Source: Undibacterium sp. YM2 (lineage in GTDB: Bacteria; Pseudomonadota; Gammaproteobacteria; Burkholderiales; Burkholderiaceae_D). Taken from it: DNA of 64,000 bases. A model generated the notes under the pieces. That model saw only the letters and a program-made list of their open reading frames with translations. It had not been told where the DNA came from and ran no database searches. Shown piece by piece: positions 36,701 to 45,200 of this stretch. The stretch is taken from NCBI RefSeq assembly GCF_009937975.1, contig NZ_AP018442.1, forward strand, positions 1 through 64,000, in the 5' to 3' direction. Positions within the stretch are counted from its first letter, which is position 1, and the number at the start of each line of letters is the position of its first letter. A program made the translations under genes and the position numbers.

Positions 36701-38451
36701 GCCCCACTCCTCGCTACCAGAACCTGGCGTTGGGCGCGGGTTACTTCCCCGATCAGAGCGACAGCGAGCGCCTCGTCACACCGGCCCTGTACCAGGGTGA
36801 CAAATTCAAGTTGCAGGTCGGGTACGCGCTGGCGGTCTCACCACGTACCGAGCGCATCGAGCCGCCGGTCATCCTGGGTTCGCGCTTGACCGATGCGCAG
36901 GAGTGGGAACTGGTGGTGGCGCGCCATGGCGAAGAGGCGCTTGCGTTCAGCAACCGGCCTTTGTTCGCCCGCCTAGGCACGCAAGGAACAGCCATCAGTT
37001 TCGTACGCGAGTACCGCAACCACAATTGGCCCGCACGGTTGGCTCACGTCATCGAAGGAGCAGCACCCGATGCGATCATGTACCCGAAAAGCGAGGCCAG
37101 TCTTCCGGTGGGGGTGCCAGCCAATGCTAAGGTACTGAGAGGCGGCGACCTCGGTGATCTGGCGGACAAGTTCCCAGCGCTCTGGAAAGGTGCCGACATA
37201 TGGCGCATCGGCCACCTGCCGCCGCACTATCGCGTCTCCGCTCTCGGCGTGGCCCGTGCCGGCATCGTCGTATCGCGGGTGGTCGGCGCGGTGCAGGACG
37301 CCACGCCACGGCGCGCGCTCAATGTTGACCAGCGTGGCGACACCGTATCTCTTGGCAAGCCAACACTGAGCGTCGCGGACATCGGGGGCGTACGCGGGAT
37401 CCATATTGGCGGACTGCGCCTGATTGCGCATGCCGACATCGCCATGCTCGATTCGCTTCCGTCTGCTCCCGACGAAAATGACATCGTCTGGTGGCCTGAT
37501 CCCAACGTGCGCTACACCCTGCTGCGCCGGGGGCCAGCGCCGAACCAGTCCACCTTCGAGGAGGAGGATGCGAGCGTCTCGTTGGTCGCCGAGGGTCCCG
37601 TCAACGGTTCGACTGCCGCAGTGGTGGTGCGTTGCCGAGGCACCCGCTTCGTGGAGGCCGCAGCGAGCCAGGACGGTGACGTGCGGAAGAACCCCGTGGT
37701 CACGTACAGCACGAATCGGTTCGACCTCGGCTTTGACCTCAAGTCGAAGGATCGGGATCCGGCCGCAATGGCACGCAGCATTCGCCTGCCGGCCGCTAAC
37801 GACTTGCTGACAGAGCGCCGGGCCTTCAACCGCGCGGCCACGAATTTTGCTAGCCTGTCCGCCAGCTACGAACTTGTACTGAAGTCGTTCCAAAATGCAC
37901 CGGACGACCATGCCATGCGCAAGGCATGGCTGGAACAGGAGTACACTATTCTGTTGAACAGTGTGAACGGATTGACCGACTCCGTCGCAAGAGAAGCCTT
38001 GCTGCCCGTCCTGGACGTGTACAAAACCATCATCGACGCACTTCCTCCAGGTCCGATTGAAGTGATTCCGCCCCAGCTCCTCGAATTACGCTCGTTTGCA
38101 GTGATGGCCCAGGGTTTTGACAACCATGTCGTCATTCATGAAGCCAACTTCACGCTGACTGCAACGTTCAACAATTTGGAAGTGTTGACGGTGCACGCCT
38201 TGCCCCTCGCCATCGAGGAGATAGAAGTGCGGGCCAGCGGCCATCCCGCTGGCGGCACTGCATGGGATAGTCCTCTCTGGGTCGCCTGCCGCGAAAGGCT
38301 GTTGGGCGCGGCGAACCGCTTTGTCGTACGGGCTGTCGACACCCGCAACGCGATCCAGAAAAATGGTAACGTCTGGCAGGTACCGGGCGAAACAGAGGTT
38401 GAAATTGCGCTCCCCGTCTTTGCGCAGAAGGAGAATCAAGTATGGGTATGA
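27670..38451 (+). CDS. Giant beta-rich protein of unknown function
   Basis: 3,593 residues as read, about 3,720 with its N-terminal piece. No characterised domain recognised. Composition is beta-strand-rich, GC-rich and without a signal peptide. Residues ~1021-1137 (GFLGRGEFDIPG... GFGLGFRYTLDAI) are homologous to the short protein at 21.5 kb. Residues ~1337-1450 (LCARATLTASLVARLLCYLTWRVKGSLVYGLIALDATLAVAVRAWMEVDLGFTSFNIDIGF) are alternating strands like a barrel or sheet repeat, a style I associate with DUF6603-type giant proteins (uncertain). A Pro-rich linker near 1500, fibronectin-like stretches near 1950-2100 and a helical part near 3430-3520 follow. The last 10 nt overlap the next gene. 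Possibly a structural scaffold or surface filament. Confidence 0.85.
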   Translation: MGIKNLGAAQAYAGAELRLAIDASVTGNVNFSVEVALLAHLSITGIDTVILKRSLGMVFTYRDTATLHIDVDNFNVSLPRFKLPELAMPGAGWKLVMPTVFAGIARAAQSLGTQAAVAYRESNDRPISLAVMPSPGGGLDWALVTNQFDIGQPWGGQAAALATIEADFLLAGASILLRDMRVAQGTNLNVVDGQAQIQAASNPSPIFDAAPRMRRIGPLEISWQRITMQPIVAATGGVGEEAPPTNASLRLLIAFERLSICAVNDSDAVLTFSGSLEMDPSGTRLVSLELIMPNFPLLKLIAQAADEVVRAGASVIQVVFDLAVATDAQWRALFGILGRIATAVGKAAVFVDDMVSNAAGALAELSAGALAAGAELIGNLLQSLSNMMTITGLDVQLRIGTSPLELQQILISQRKPSGMSKVGALGFSFTAPPVWRPGLLIDVARHPGAFLVLSSADVDAATEVATLSTDLWLKRTGNGGNSQTSALRDADGETGDAPEEPLLKLALTRAAGTPAQTMIVLAGLQRGQPVFFKELKGTVAPLTGSSVVLAGDDFDLEDLDTGFDVDVTFESKRVLPLLGMGEPSENTPVPGGFLSKLQNSLSNVVWVESCTTDGSLAERAVTVNLVLGLKAAGLQTSITLEGKISLNTLELTLDASDVFPILSPRIEEEALGLIWIVEQTDDTARKIDTPVKMFQLAFSGGQSGFELNHKEARMELHFNGLSSDGKGVVFEVTTLKIGPGGLDLTAKVSDRAVKLNGVDVPFRFTSGSLEIKAGKLVKASIGGRGTLPPALIGEADCSIVLDFAEDGANGIVLQSGKVELDKKNEPIICHASRFTLTVTDLDLAFVRDGGYHFYYLVTGSLRFTPKDGEFNSGLLQYLDGVELDLERTPLSADPRVLAKHISFQKALNPKKSFNLFNLFTFELRGFGYHPASPKFDGKPAVNLSGQIKFVEIGDIMQPSIDFHGLWIAPPAEGQSLPRIKADGLGIDLNLKGAIRVRGTVIAVDPDTKTVEGGKLAPDGYNTYGFLGRGEFDIPGWGSMGASLGFMELERKDKPGERRKSFYFYADQKKLAIEIPTVVWNFYLREAGFGLGFRYTLDAIAAADRQPSVPKLIKALDDVAKVQGDLHKFSAWKSEPEGDRVTLALKGAIQVYPASKTWDEEEEEAAQNPFLFDLVAAIRSDMTLFMGLRGWIGTNYIDYLKDKDNLRSNPGLRGYLYISAPQQRLLARMIGDSKGYIGDRLPALKKAEGNGDDPPLRRALKSVDWSATLFIKPGLFHYELGWPNQLVVRLFDEKNMRVTVRGGMIFRAADDGLLWGYNIEADAYFEFGGQYQAGPIGLCARATLTASLVARLLCYLTWRVKGSLVYGLIALDATLAVAVRAWMEVDLGFTSFNIDIGFTVKLQFSAAVEVAISTEGVGARVHARVAVSVFGCTLSVSVGFEFGTGQLESARSRVQRFLAMSITAEEPDTLPEQASKTGDQRIEADAQHAQAPLNAVPPKKTDPVVPGLPAGSNRSYLGESLCPTDFWLALRRAIRAPDGTPAPAGYGYAVLIPREARPVKPLLRKASDRRCGFYAAGMAFAADGLRDESTPSYSLKITAAVASHPAMQLVGRVKANSGELVHDLYGQAAKVVDISTGWNRPVATVDGGTLTLGYLFDECFLSDTIWKGDASKFYRITEKWAEPAPRAYGEAQAVVAGSVEERSAQRDMVQRQRETTARTNPVVEAVHQARSTVMAMFVQQFEKLCEQGLPAAGGNAHVRDVGLLFYGPLDALEALAGATIEKLEGMARHEGTITLLNPQQNWFERQDPVLGADTSRVDADGIKLDWVLQTRFTGTSHEHFLHHYEIVRTCEGAEFKPRTMQVKPSATIGGAENGEVTLLRPECQFVDDLSDLTAELRNALLPHSDDKLALEGAKAWARIYGDKESVSVTYTVTPFDIAGTPGLAKSFLIDIRKPKAPLRPAEAELRFIVKNLNGKPNTATPFIKGTPPADALAVLIAVKDASASKPGDEIKRYYHLIAEPENISPSGHYGSDGLTERRLGIGNADGHSAAAMVWKLETDGGQFIKVTNPDGEIARGGTDLDPIEPDHDTQRKFPLWCWLDGEDLGDGLDRAEALLKGRHPPPLVTDDGEIMADFLASLWRRVGSGERVATRFTLVTVQSLKVKNSFTGKMITVKSYSKPTPVAIEMRIEPRRPKRIPGAPASDDYEIGLMRPEAFEWPVHLEFPAHQPGQVRVHSGFARFRVPAAYAVHRDMIERHPPLLMRDPERRLLTSLQFEAAPRLSFDAGLGMPDAAHARTVAGFDVHELDVDELAPLDTVKQELETSVAPWRRARRVARVERVSPETARLMPDANKDWPSWLAHYPSQTWRLINRHLVPAGHSQPRLAPWYSAAESTVRFPTRVVRMRLMPTVAEGHVSDLLAKGLPKRLEARLVARPRPDLDVAAAKLAQERAADIVANSKLLLAHVFPCATYPGSRLRLTYANDKSITTTITRWKMEAFNAAWVRGTLLRLAWEPRLSGIDGHTAFACKDVIFELFVDSIVEGTEASASTHVAIPLKLTSETHPLLEEVLGALEYSYSNDLLYRRYVVANQPVQPVAAKDLPSFLSDTQRETDPYGWSVLQCLGLARTFKLFDKEQDRFADASEVHALVEPVLRSAVLRYQKLGTDLGQPFVEVLLQPGRDRKAGPFDAILRDGDIEPESDALDLKDEGLAIAQISLRPKPAAGRLYTVISLKWEKANWPRTLLPGHKLLGYELEFSTTTSNYEVLSVEDDRILDVLVGQPAHVPLRRWPVSLASAETCCEMRFLLRHATIFGLPRLRAIVRSGNGEDAQIALMTLAELKNVAEDIVGFPEHGVDMALEPIDTPAASQCVNAFGKFKALSADQWSSIMTAPVTGDNTKPAGAPRSTDLPHAAAALASLRANLLASAPELLWPGKDGPLRFADCQIFMSAYLDWCDRLLEHGAAPGPQPRHAVAIAFAAPKGGNPLHLAANSNGQIGLSLLHSDRWAHARAYAVRPTPRYQNLALGAGYFPDQSDSERLVTPALYQGDKFKLQVGYALAVSPRTERIEPPVILGSRLTDAQEWELVVARHGEEALAFSNRPLFARLGTQGTAISFVREYRNHNWPARLAHVIEGAAPDAIMYPKSEASLPVGVPANAKVLRGGDLGDLADKFPALWKGADIWRIGHLPPHYRVSALGVARAGIVVSRVVGAVQDATPRRALNVDQRGDTVSLGKPTLSVADIGGVRGIHIGGLRLIAHADIAMLDSLPSAPDENDIVWWPDPNVRYTLLRRGPAPNQSTFEEEDASVSLVAEGPVNGSTAAVVVRCRGTRFVEAAASQDGDVRKNPVVTYSTNRFDLGFDLKSKDRDPAAMARSIRLPAANDLLTERRAFNRAATNFASLSASYELVLKSFQNAPDDHAMRKAWLEQEYTILLNSVNGLTDSVAREALLPVLDVYKTIIDALPPGPIEVIPPQLLELRSFAVMAQGFDNHVVIHEANFTLTATFNNLEVLTVHALPLAIEEIEVRASGHPAGGTAWDSPLWVACRERLLGAANRFVVRAVDTRNAIQKNGNVWQVPGETEVEIALPVFAQKENQVWV

Positions 38452-41400
38452 TCGACGATCGGACCGATGAGCCCCTGCCGTTGCGAGTTGTTACTCTGGC
38501 CGGGCCTTTGATTGGACGCGGGGAGAGAGCTCGCCACTTGTGGGCGCTGTCGGCAGCCGCGCCGTATTTTGGTGCCCGCTACGCGCTCGACGCGGCAGGC
38601 AACCGGATCGGGGTGACAGCCGACCATGTGCATCCATTGCGCGTGCTGACTGTGGATGCACCGGACAAGGACAACTGGCACCGCCCGCGCCTGTTCGATA
38701 TCCACCTCATCGTGGGCGCGACAGGCAAGCATTATCAGAAGGCGCTGCGCGAACCGGATGAACCGGAGGTTGATCACAATCTACTGTCCCTTGGATGGGA
38801 TACGGACGACTACATTCTCGGAGCAGAGTACGGAAAAGTATTGCGAACGTTCCCCGAGCAGCAGCATGGCACGGCCCCGACGGCACCATTCGTTCATGTC
38901 GTGGCCGATGCGCTGCCGAAAGACACGAACCGCTGGCCGGAGCCCCCTGGCGACAAACACAGCTTACCGATTCCGCCGTATTCGCTGGTCGCCGGACGTA
39001 TCGGGCTGCAGGTCAATCGCAAAAAAGCGCGAGCGAAGTGGATCAGCGACCTCAAAGTGGGCGACCCGAACGATGCGGTGTGGGCGACTATGTGGCTGGT
39101 CCAGGACGGCATCGAGTTCGAGGCCGAGTTGCCGTTGCCCAGCAAGATGCAAGGCCTGCGCGGGCGGGTGCTCCTGTACGCCAGCCAGGGCCAGAAGGAT
39201 GAACCCGAATTCAAGCTGCGTCTGCTTGAAGCTGTGGCACCGGATGCATGGATGGCGGCCTGGGCCGCGATGACGCCGCAAGACAAGGAGACAGCCGTTT
39301 TGCCCGGCCTGCGCGTGACAGCCCGGCGAAGCGGCGCGGTGCCTGCTTTCGAATGGACGCTGCAGATGAAAAAAGGCGTGCCCGACCGGCTCGCAGACTC
39401 GGTCGATATCCCCGCGCAAGACTGCGAACTGGCACTGGTCAGTCCGGGCGAGCCGGGAAGAATCGATGGTGTGGCCACGCTGCGCAATGCCAGGCTAAGC
39501 GGGAAGCGTGCGGGGACAGATGTGGAACTGTTGTTCGAGAGCGGAACGTGGGTTGGCAACGAGCTGGAACTCGTTGCCAACCCGGGCGGTAGCAAGCTCA
39601 AGTTCGGTACCGGGCTCTCACTCGATCCGGACCTGCACCGTCTCGCAGGGGACTTGCGGGGCGCATATGGACTGTCCGCACCCCCTCCTGTTCCGTACAA
39701 GGCCGACACAGGGCAGTCCCTTGGCGCAGCCTATGGCCGACCCTTGCTACCTGCCTTTGTGGCGCTGGACGATGGCTGGCTGCAACTGCCGGTACCGAAC
39801 CTGGGGCCGCTCGATACTGAAAGCGATCAGGTGCTAGCTGCAAAAACGCTCGCGGCTGGTCAGCCGGCCAGCGTTCTAAATGGATTTTTGCGCTACCAAA
39901 GCACGAATATGGCGCGGGGACCGGAGTCTGCCGAAAGCACGGTACTGGCCAAGCCGCCTGCAACGCCGCCGTGGCAAATTACCATCGAAACTGCCGCTGC
40001 TGTGAAAGCCACGCTCACCATCAAGCCGGGGGCTGCCGCCAAGCTGGCTGACGCGAGGGTACAACTCAAGGGTGTCACCATCGCCACGCGCGGCCTGTTG
40101 TGGGTATCGGGAGACTGCCCGGATGCGTACGAGGGATTGCCGCGTCTGGGCGCAGGCCCTGGATCGTTCATCGATGTTGCCATGGCCACGCCTGCACCTC
40201 CACTGATCGCGCCTATTCACGCTGGCTTGCGTGAGTTGACCTTGTCCATTCCGAACCCCGACGACGATCCCTTGCTCGATTGGAAGGACCTCACCTTGTC
40301 CTTCAACACCGGCGCGCAGCGCTGGTCCGAGGAGGTGATCAAGCCTGCGGAAGCGCTGCGCGAGCTGGAAGCATGGAAAAAGTGCATTGTGGGCCTGGCC
40401 AGCCCCGGATCGACGGTTCCCTGGCCGGCAGTCGCATGGCTGCGCCATGCAAGCATGCCACTGGTCGCCACCATGCCGATGACGCGCGCGGCAGGATCGC
40501 CGCGGCCGCTGGAGAGCCGCGATCTGATGCCGTTTGCCTTGTTCCAGCCGGTGCCCGCTCCCCAAGACGCGCCGATACCGCTTGCGAGGCTGGTGCGCAA
40601 TCCGGTCAGTCCCTTGCTGAAACTCGCACTCGATGGCTCCGGACTTGACCTGACAGGCGTGGCACGCTGGCCGGGCAAGCCGGTCCCGCTGGCCGAACGA
40701 GGTATCGCTTTCGCCTGTGTCGGCTTGCCGGGGATAGAACTGTCAGGGACCCGGCGGACGCCGCAAAACCAACTGCTTGGTGCTGCGCGCTTCGACTTGC
40801 CGTTGCTCGACGAAGCATTCGCAACCGCCTCCCTCCCGCCTGGCACCGCCGATGGCGCGAGCGCCGACGCGCCGCCGATACCGGTTCCCAGTGTGCTGGA
40901 TTGGCCGATATTGTGCGACTATTGGGACGAGCAGGAGCGCAAACATCAGAATTGTCGCGTCGCTCAAAGCTATATGAGCGACTACACGGCACTTGGCTCA
41001 TCCAAGCACTTTGTAGCTACCACTCTGCTGCATGGCACTACTTGGAATCCCGAACTACGCATCGACGAGGGTGAAGGTCCCTTGCCTTATGGTACTTTGA
41101 CACTGGACCAGGACACTCTATCGGGTAATGCCGCCCTGCTCGGATACACGGGCCACATCAGCGCCGCGGGCGGCGAGTCAGTCGATATCGTCGGCTACAG
41201 TCCCGCAACGTATACCTCGAATGGCTACGAACTGGATAATGCCGGAGCAGGTGCCCTGCCGGCAGAGGCTAGCGGCCTTTTGATCAAGCGTCCGGTCAAC
41301 TTTGACGGTGCTGGGCCGAGTGCATTCTTGGCCACACTGGCCAGGCCGCTGGAAGTCGAAATAAACGGTATCGGTTTGCAACTGTGGTTCAAGGATGTGC

Positions 41401-42287
41401 TGTTTCTGGACGAAATCTTGGCGCGGTTGCCGGCCAGTCCGGGGAAGAACGATTTCAACGGCATGTTTGATGCCGCGGCGCTCGCCTGCCAAGGCATGGA
41501 ATGGCGCTTCGCCGATGCCGGGCCGGAAGGCGGCGCGACGTTGTTGCAGGGCCGCAGCGAAATTGCATGCGAAGGTTTTTTGCTGGAACCCGTCCATTTG
41601 CAGAGAGTCGAGCTGGAAGCGGGCGAATTGTCCAAGATCGAGATTGTCTGCCGGCTCGACCTAGTCGCTCAGGCTGGCGCTAGCGGTGCCGCTGGCAATC
41701 TGATCACGCTGGCGATCAGTGTGCCGCGAACCGGCGGCCCGGCGGTTGCCAATTTTCTCAAGGCGGACCTGCGCTTCGTGCTGCAGGCCCTTGACGAGAA
41801 ACAAGAGGAGCGCCGGATCGTCATCGCCGCGGAACTGCAAGCGGGGAAGAGATTGGTCCTGGCGGGGAAGAGCCTGGACGTCGATATGGGCGGAGTGCCG
41901 TTCAATGCTGGCATCCCGCAAATCAGCTCGGGTCCACCAGTGCTGTCCGGAACTGTCATCATCAGCGTCACCAACCCGTCGAATCAGACCGGCAAACCGG
42001 GCGAAGCGTGGCTGCGCATAAAGACAGTGATGATCACCACCAGCCACGATTTGGCTGACGGCAGCCTCAAATCCCTAGTGCCGCGTCTCGAATGGAACCG
42101 GCAAGTCAGCATCCATCCCGTGGGGCCGGAACAAAAAGACGATCTGCCCATCGTGCTGTGGGAGTCCAGAGGTGACCCGTGCAGACTGTTCGGTTACCTT
42201 CCATCGCAAGCATTCGCCGATTTCAAGGACGACAATAGTGCCTTGATCATCCAAGCGGGGGAGATTTCGGCACGGCCGGTATGCTGA
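38442..42287 (+). CDS. Large unknown protein, second gene of the giant operon
   Basis: 1,281 residues, no family recognised. It is rich in beta-type and Ala/Pro/Gly sequence, with regularly spaced hydrophobic strands (for example LTIKPGAAAKLADARVQLKGVTIATRGLLWVSGD and LRELTLSIPNPDDDPLLDWKDLTLSFNT). No signal peptide or membrane helix. The ATG lies inside the last codons of the giant gene (10-nt overlap), and its own stop overlaps the next ATG (ATGCTGA). Such tight coupling implies matched amounts and a shared complex. It may be a partner or subunit of the giant protein; similar composition suggests common ancestry, but I see no clear alignment. Confidence 0.82.
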   Translation: MGMIDDRTDEPLPLRVVTLAGPLIGRGERARHLWALSAAAPYFGARYALDAAGNRIGVTADHVHPLRVLTVDAPDKDNWHRPRLFDIHLIVGATGKHYQKALREPDEPEVDHNLLSLGWDTDDYILGAEYGKVLRTFPEQQHGTAPTAPFVHVVADALPKDTNRWPEPPGDKHSLPIPPYSLVAGRIGLQVNRKKARAKWISDLKVGDPNDAVWATMWLVQDGIEFEAELPLPSKMQGLRGRVLLYASQGQKDEPEFKLRLLEAVAPDAWMAAWAAMTPQDKETAVLPGLRVTARRSGAVPAFEWTLQMKKGVPDRLADSVDIPAQDCELALVSPGEPGRIDGVATLRNARLSGKRAGTDVELLFESGTWVGNELELVANPGGSKLKFGTGLSLDPDLHRLAGDLRGAYGLSAPPPVPYKADTGQSLGAAYGRPLLPAFVALDDGWLQLPVPNLGPLDTESDQVLAAKTLAAGQPASVLNGFLRYQSTNMARGPESAESTVLAKPPATPPWQITIETAAAVKATLTIKPGAAAKLADARVQLKGVTIATRGLLWVSGDCPDAYEGLPRLGAGPGSFIDVAMATPAPPLIAPIHAGLRELTLSIPNPDDDPLLDWKDLTLSFNTGAQRWSEEVIKPAEALRELEAWKKCIVGLASPGSTVPWPAVAWLRHASMPLVATMPMTRAAGSPRPLESRDLMPFALFQPVPAPQDAPIPLARLVRNPVSPLLKLALDGSGLDLTGVARWPGKPVPLAERGIAFACVGLPGIELSGTRRTPQNQLLGAARFDLPLLDEAFATASLPPGTADGASADAPPIPVPSVLDWPILCDYWDEQERKHQNCRVAQSYMSDYTALGSSKHFVATTLLHGTTWNPELRIDEGEGPLPYGTLTLDQDTLSGNAALLGYTGHISAAGGESVDIVGYSPATYTSNGYELDNAGAGALPAEASGLLIKRPVNFDGAGPSAFLATLARPLEVEINGIGLQLWFKDVLFLDEILARLPASPGKNDFNGMFDAAALACQGMEWRFADAGPEGGATLLQGRSEIACEGFLLEPVHLQRVELEAGELSKIEIVCRLDLVAQAGASGAAGNLITLAISVPRTGGPAVANFLKADLRFVLQALDEKQEERRIVIAAELQAGKRLVLAGKSLDVDMGGVPFNAGIPQISSGPPVLSGTVIISVTNPSNQTGKPGEAWLRIKTVMITTSHDLADGSLKSLVPRLEWNRQVSIHPVGPEQKDDLPIVLWESRGDPCRLFGYLPSQAFADFKDDNSALIIQAGEISARPVC

Positions 42288-45200
42288 GGACCACCCTGAT
42301 CGCCCGGCTCGACACAGGCATGCAAGCGCAACCAGGTAGCATGGCCTTGAGTGCAGGACGATGCGAAGGAACACTGATCCAACTGAGCCCAAAGACTGCC
42401 ATCGAGGGCGAAGGCACCTTGGTCGGCAAGGGCATAGCGTTCAATGATGCAAGCCTGCTATTCGCACTTCAGGCGAAAAAGGCAGGTGCCAAATGGTCTG
42501 GCGAGGCAACCATCAGCGCGAAGCTCACGGCGAAAAGCGACATCGAGTGGCCAGCGGCGAAATCAAGCTCCGTCATAGTACCTGTCCCGGCCGACCCCAA
42601 GCCAGTGTCCGGACGGATTGCCGTGCAACTGGATAATTCGGCGACAGCGACGCATACAGCGACCTGGGAACTCAACGACCATCCCGTCGCAATGACCCTG
42701 GTTGCGTCGATCTTGAAGCCGGGTTCAACCGCGACCTGGCTGACAGTAGCGGTCGTCAGCCATGCTCTCGAGCGCAACGGGACGGCGCTCGCGTGGTCAG
42801 GCGTGGAGGCAGTTGCGATCGGACGAACCGGGGGACTGATTCCGCGCCCTGCCGCGAATGCGGAGGCGGACAGCTCGACGTTTGCAGCGCGCTACATGGC
42901 AAACAAGGCTGGCGGGGGCGATGCGGGTAACGATCCGGGTATGCGCTATCGGGGCCTTGGAGCCAGCGCGACTGTTCTGGAGGGCGCACTTGGAGCGAAA
43001 CTGCGCAACGCTGTCTGGACTGCGCAGACGGCCGATGCCATCATGATCGGTGGTGGTTTTCTCGGTATTCTGCGAATCAACCGGGACGAGGCGGCACCTT
43101 TGTTGCGCCTGCCCATCTTGGCCGGCCTGGGCAAGACGCTGGGACAGTGCAGCGAAGTTTCGCAGACGATCGAAGTGGCCTGGAATGACAGCGCTGCCGC
43201 TCGCCTCGTCGCGCACACGCGAGCCACAGTTGCGTCGCCGTCTAATTCGTCGTACGGTGCCCTGACGGCAGCATTGGCCAACGGAAAGCTGGCCGATGCC
43301 AGACTGGTCACTGCCGCATTGGTAGAACAAAGTTTCGACACGCGGGCCACCAACGTGGTTTATCCACTCGCGACCACCCCGTTTTTCGTGGCGGCGGCAG
43401 TATCTGTACACCAGCTGTTCGAGTCCATGGATGTGCCCTTCCAGCATCCTGAAGCCCTGTCGCTGGTTTCGGGGGCGTTCCGCACCGATGGAGGGGGTGT
43501 TTCGATGGCGGCTGCGATCACCATGCGCAACTCACCACCGCAGTCTTCCGAGGAACCGCAGCTTGTCAAGGTATCACAGCCTGCGCGCCTTTGGGTCCTC
43601 GGCGATGCTCTGAGCGACAGCGAGTGGCGAGGTCCGCAGGAAAGCGGCGAGAGTCTGGCACCGCTTCTGCGCAAACACGCGATGCGGCGTGACGTGGCAC
43701 CACGTGCCTACATGCTCAGTCAGTCGGACGGCACGGCAAGCGCGGGCCTGGTGGGGGCGCTTGCACTAGACCAGTTTCTAGCGGCGTCTCCTGGGCAAAA
43801 TGTGTTTGCCGACGCTTCGCGTGGTGCGGCCGCGCTGCCAGCGTCAAACGGTATTCTGGCCTGGCTGTCGCCGCCGCAGGAAGGGCGTAGCGAGCCAATC
43901 CGCGATGTAAATGACAAGGCACCCTGGGTGCGCTCTGGTCTGGCCGGGCTTACCCGCTCCATGCACCTGCCTGCGCATGCCGGTTCAGTTGTCGAACTCG
44001 CATCCAAGGCCACCACACCGAGATTGGTCTGGGTATCTCAAACTCAGGTGCCGCTCTACCTGCCTTTGCAAACCCTGCCGCTCGCTGGTCCGCCGATCGG
44101 CTGGCTCAACGACGCAAGCCCGCTGGTGCGTCTGCCTGCGGACGTGGATGTTGCCGGAGCGCTTGCCACGATTCACGGCAGCGCAGCCACAGGTCGCTCC
44201 GTCCAGCCATTCTTGCCGGCGTTGGCCAGTACCACATCGGTGGGTGAACGCGCGGGCATTCTGACCTTGCGCCGAGCACGCTTGCTTACCCGCCTCGATG
44301 CGGACGCCGCTGCTGGCATCTTCGCGTTCGACCCCACCAACACGCGTTTCGGCGCTCCGGCCCAGGCAGGTTCGTCGTTCGCCCGTAAGCTGCGCACACC
44401 ACGGCCAGGCCCTTTACCACAGAATGCCGACTTACTCGAGCGCGCAAGTTCCGACCGGCGCATCCAGGCGTCGGCTGTTCATCGGCTACAGGCATTTGCC
44501 GCTTGGCGAAGCACCGCAGATATTGTGCAGGGTACCTCGGCACCTTTCGACGTGAAAGAAGTCGTCGCCTGGAGCGTCACCGTTGTTGCCAGCCCGGGGA
44601 CCAATGGCGTGGTCAGTGAGCGTTGGAATGGTGCTCTCAAGGTCGAATGTCATATCGAAATACTTACCGTTAACGCGGTAGATTTGTTCCCAATTAAGCC
44701 GCTAGAAGTATTCGCTCGCCTTCTGCTGGAAAATATCGATGGCGCTATGAAAACACGGGCCAGCCTGCACGTTGGGGACCTTGATATCCCGATGCGCTGG
44801 TTCAAGGTCAGCGAAGTGGACGCCGAGTTCAAAACCATCAAAACCATACCTCTCAAGCCCTTCAACCACGGCGCAAAAGTGACCGTGATACTCGACCCGC
44901 GCCAGAACCAACACGAGGACCCGGTACTCCCCCTGGATGCTCTGGTGCAGGCTCTTCGCCAGCCTGGACCGCTGCCCGCCATCGAGTTACAATGGACTGT
45001 GCATCCCGAGCCCGGCACGCCGCCGGTATTAGAAATCTCCAAGTGGCTTCGGCTCGACGTCCCCGTCGAGGGACAGGAATCGCTGGCTTCCGGCTGGAGG
45101 CGCGCCCCGCTGACCTTGCGCACCCCACTTTACGCGGTAACGCAGGAACGCGGCGCCATGCCGCTGACCCAGGCAACGCTGATTTTTAGCGATCCGTCTT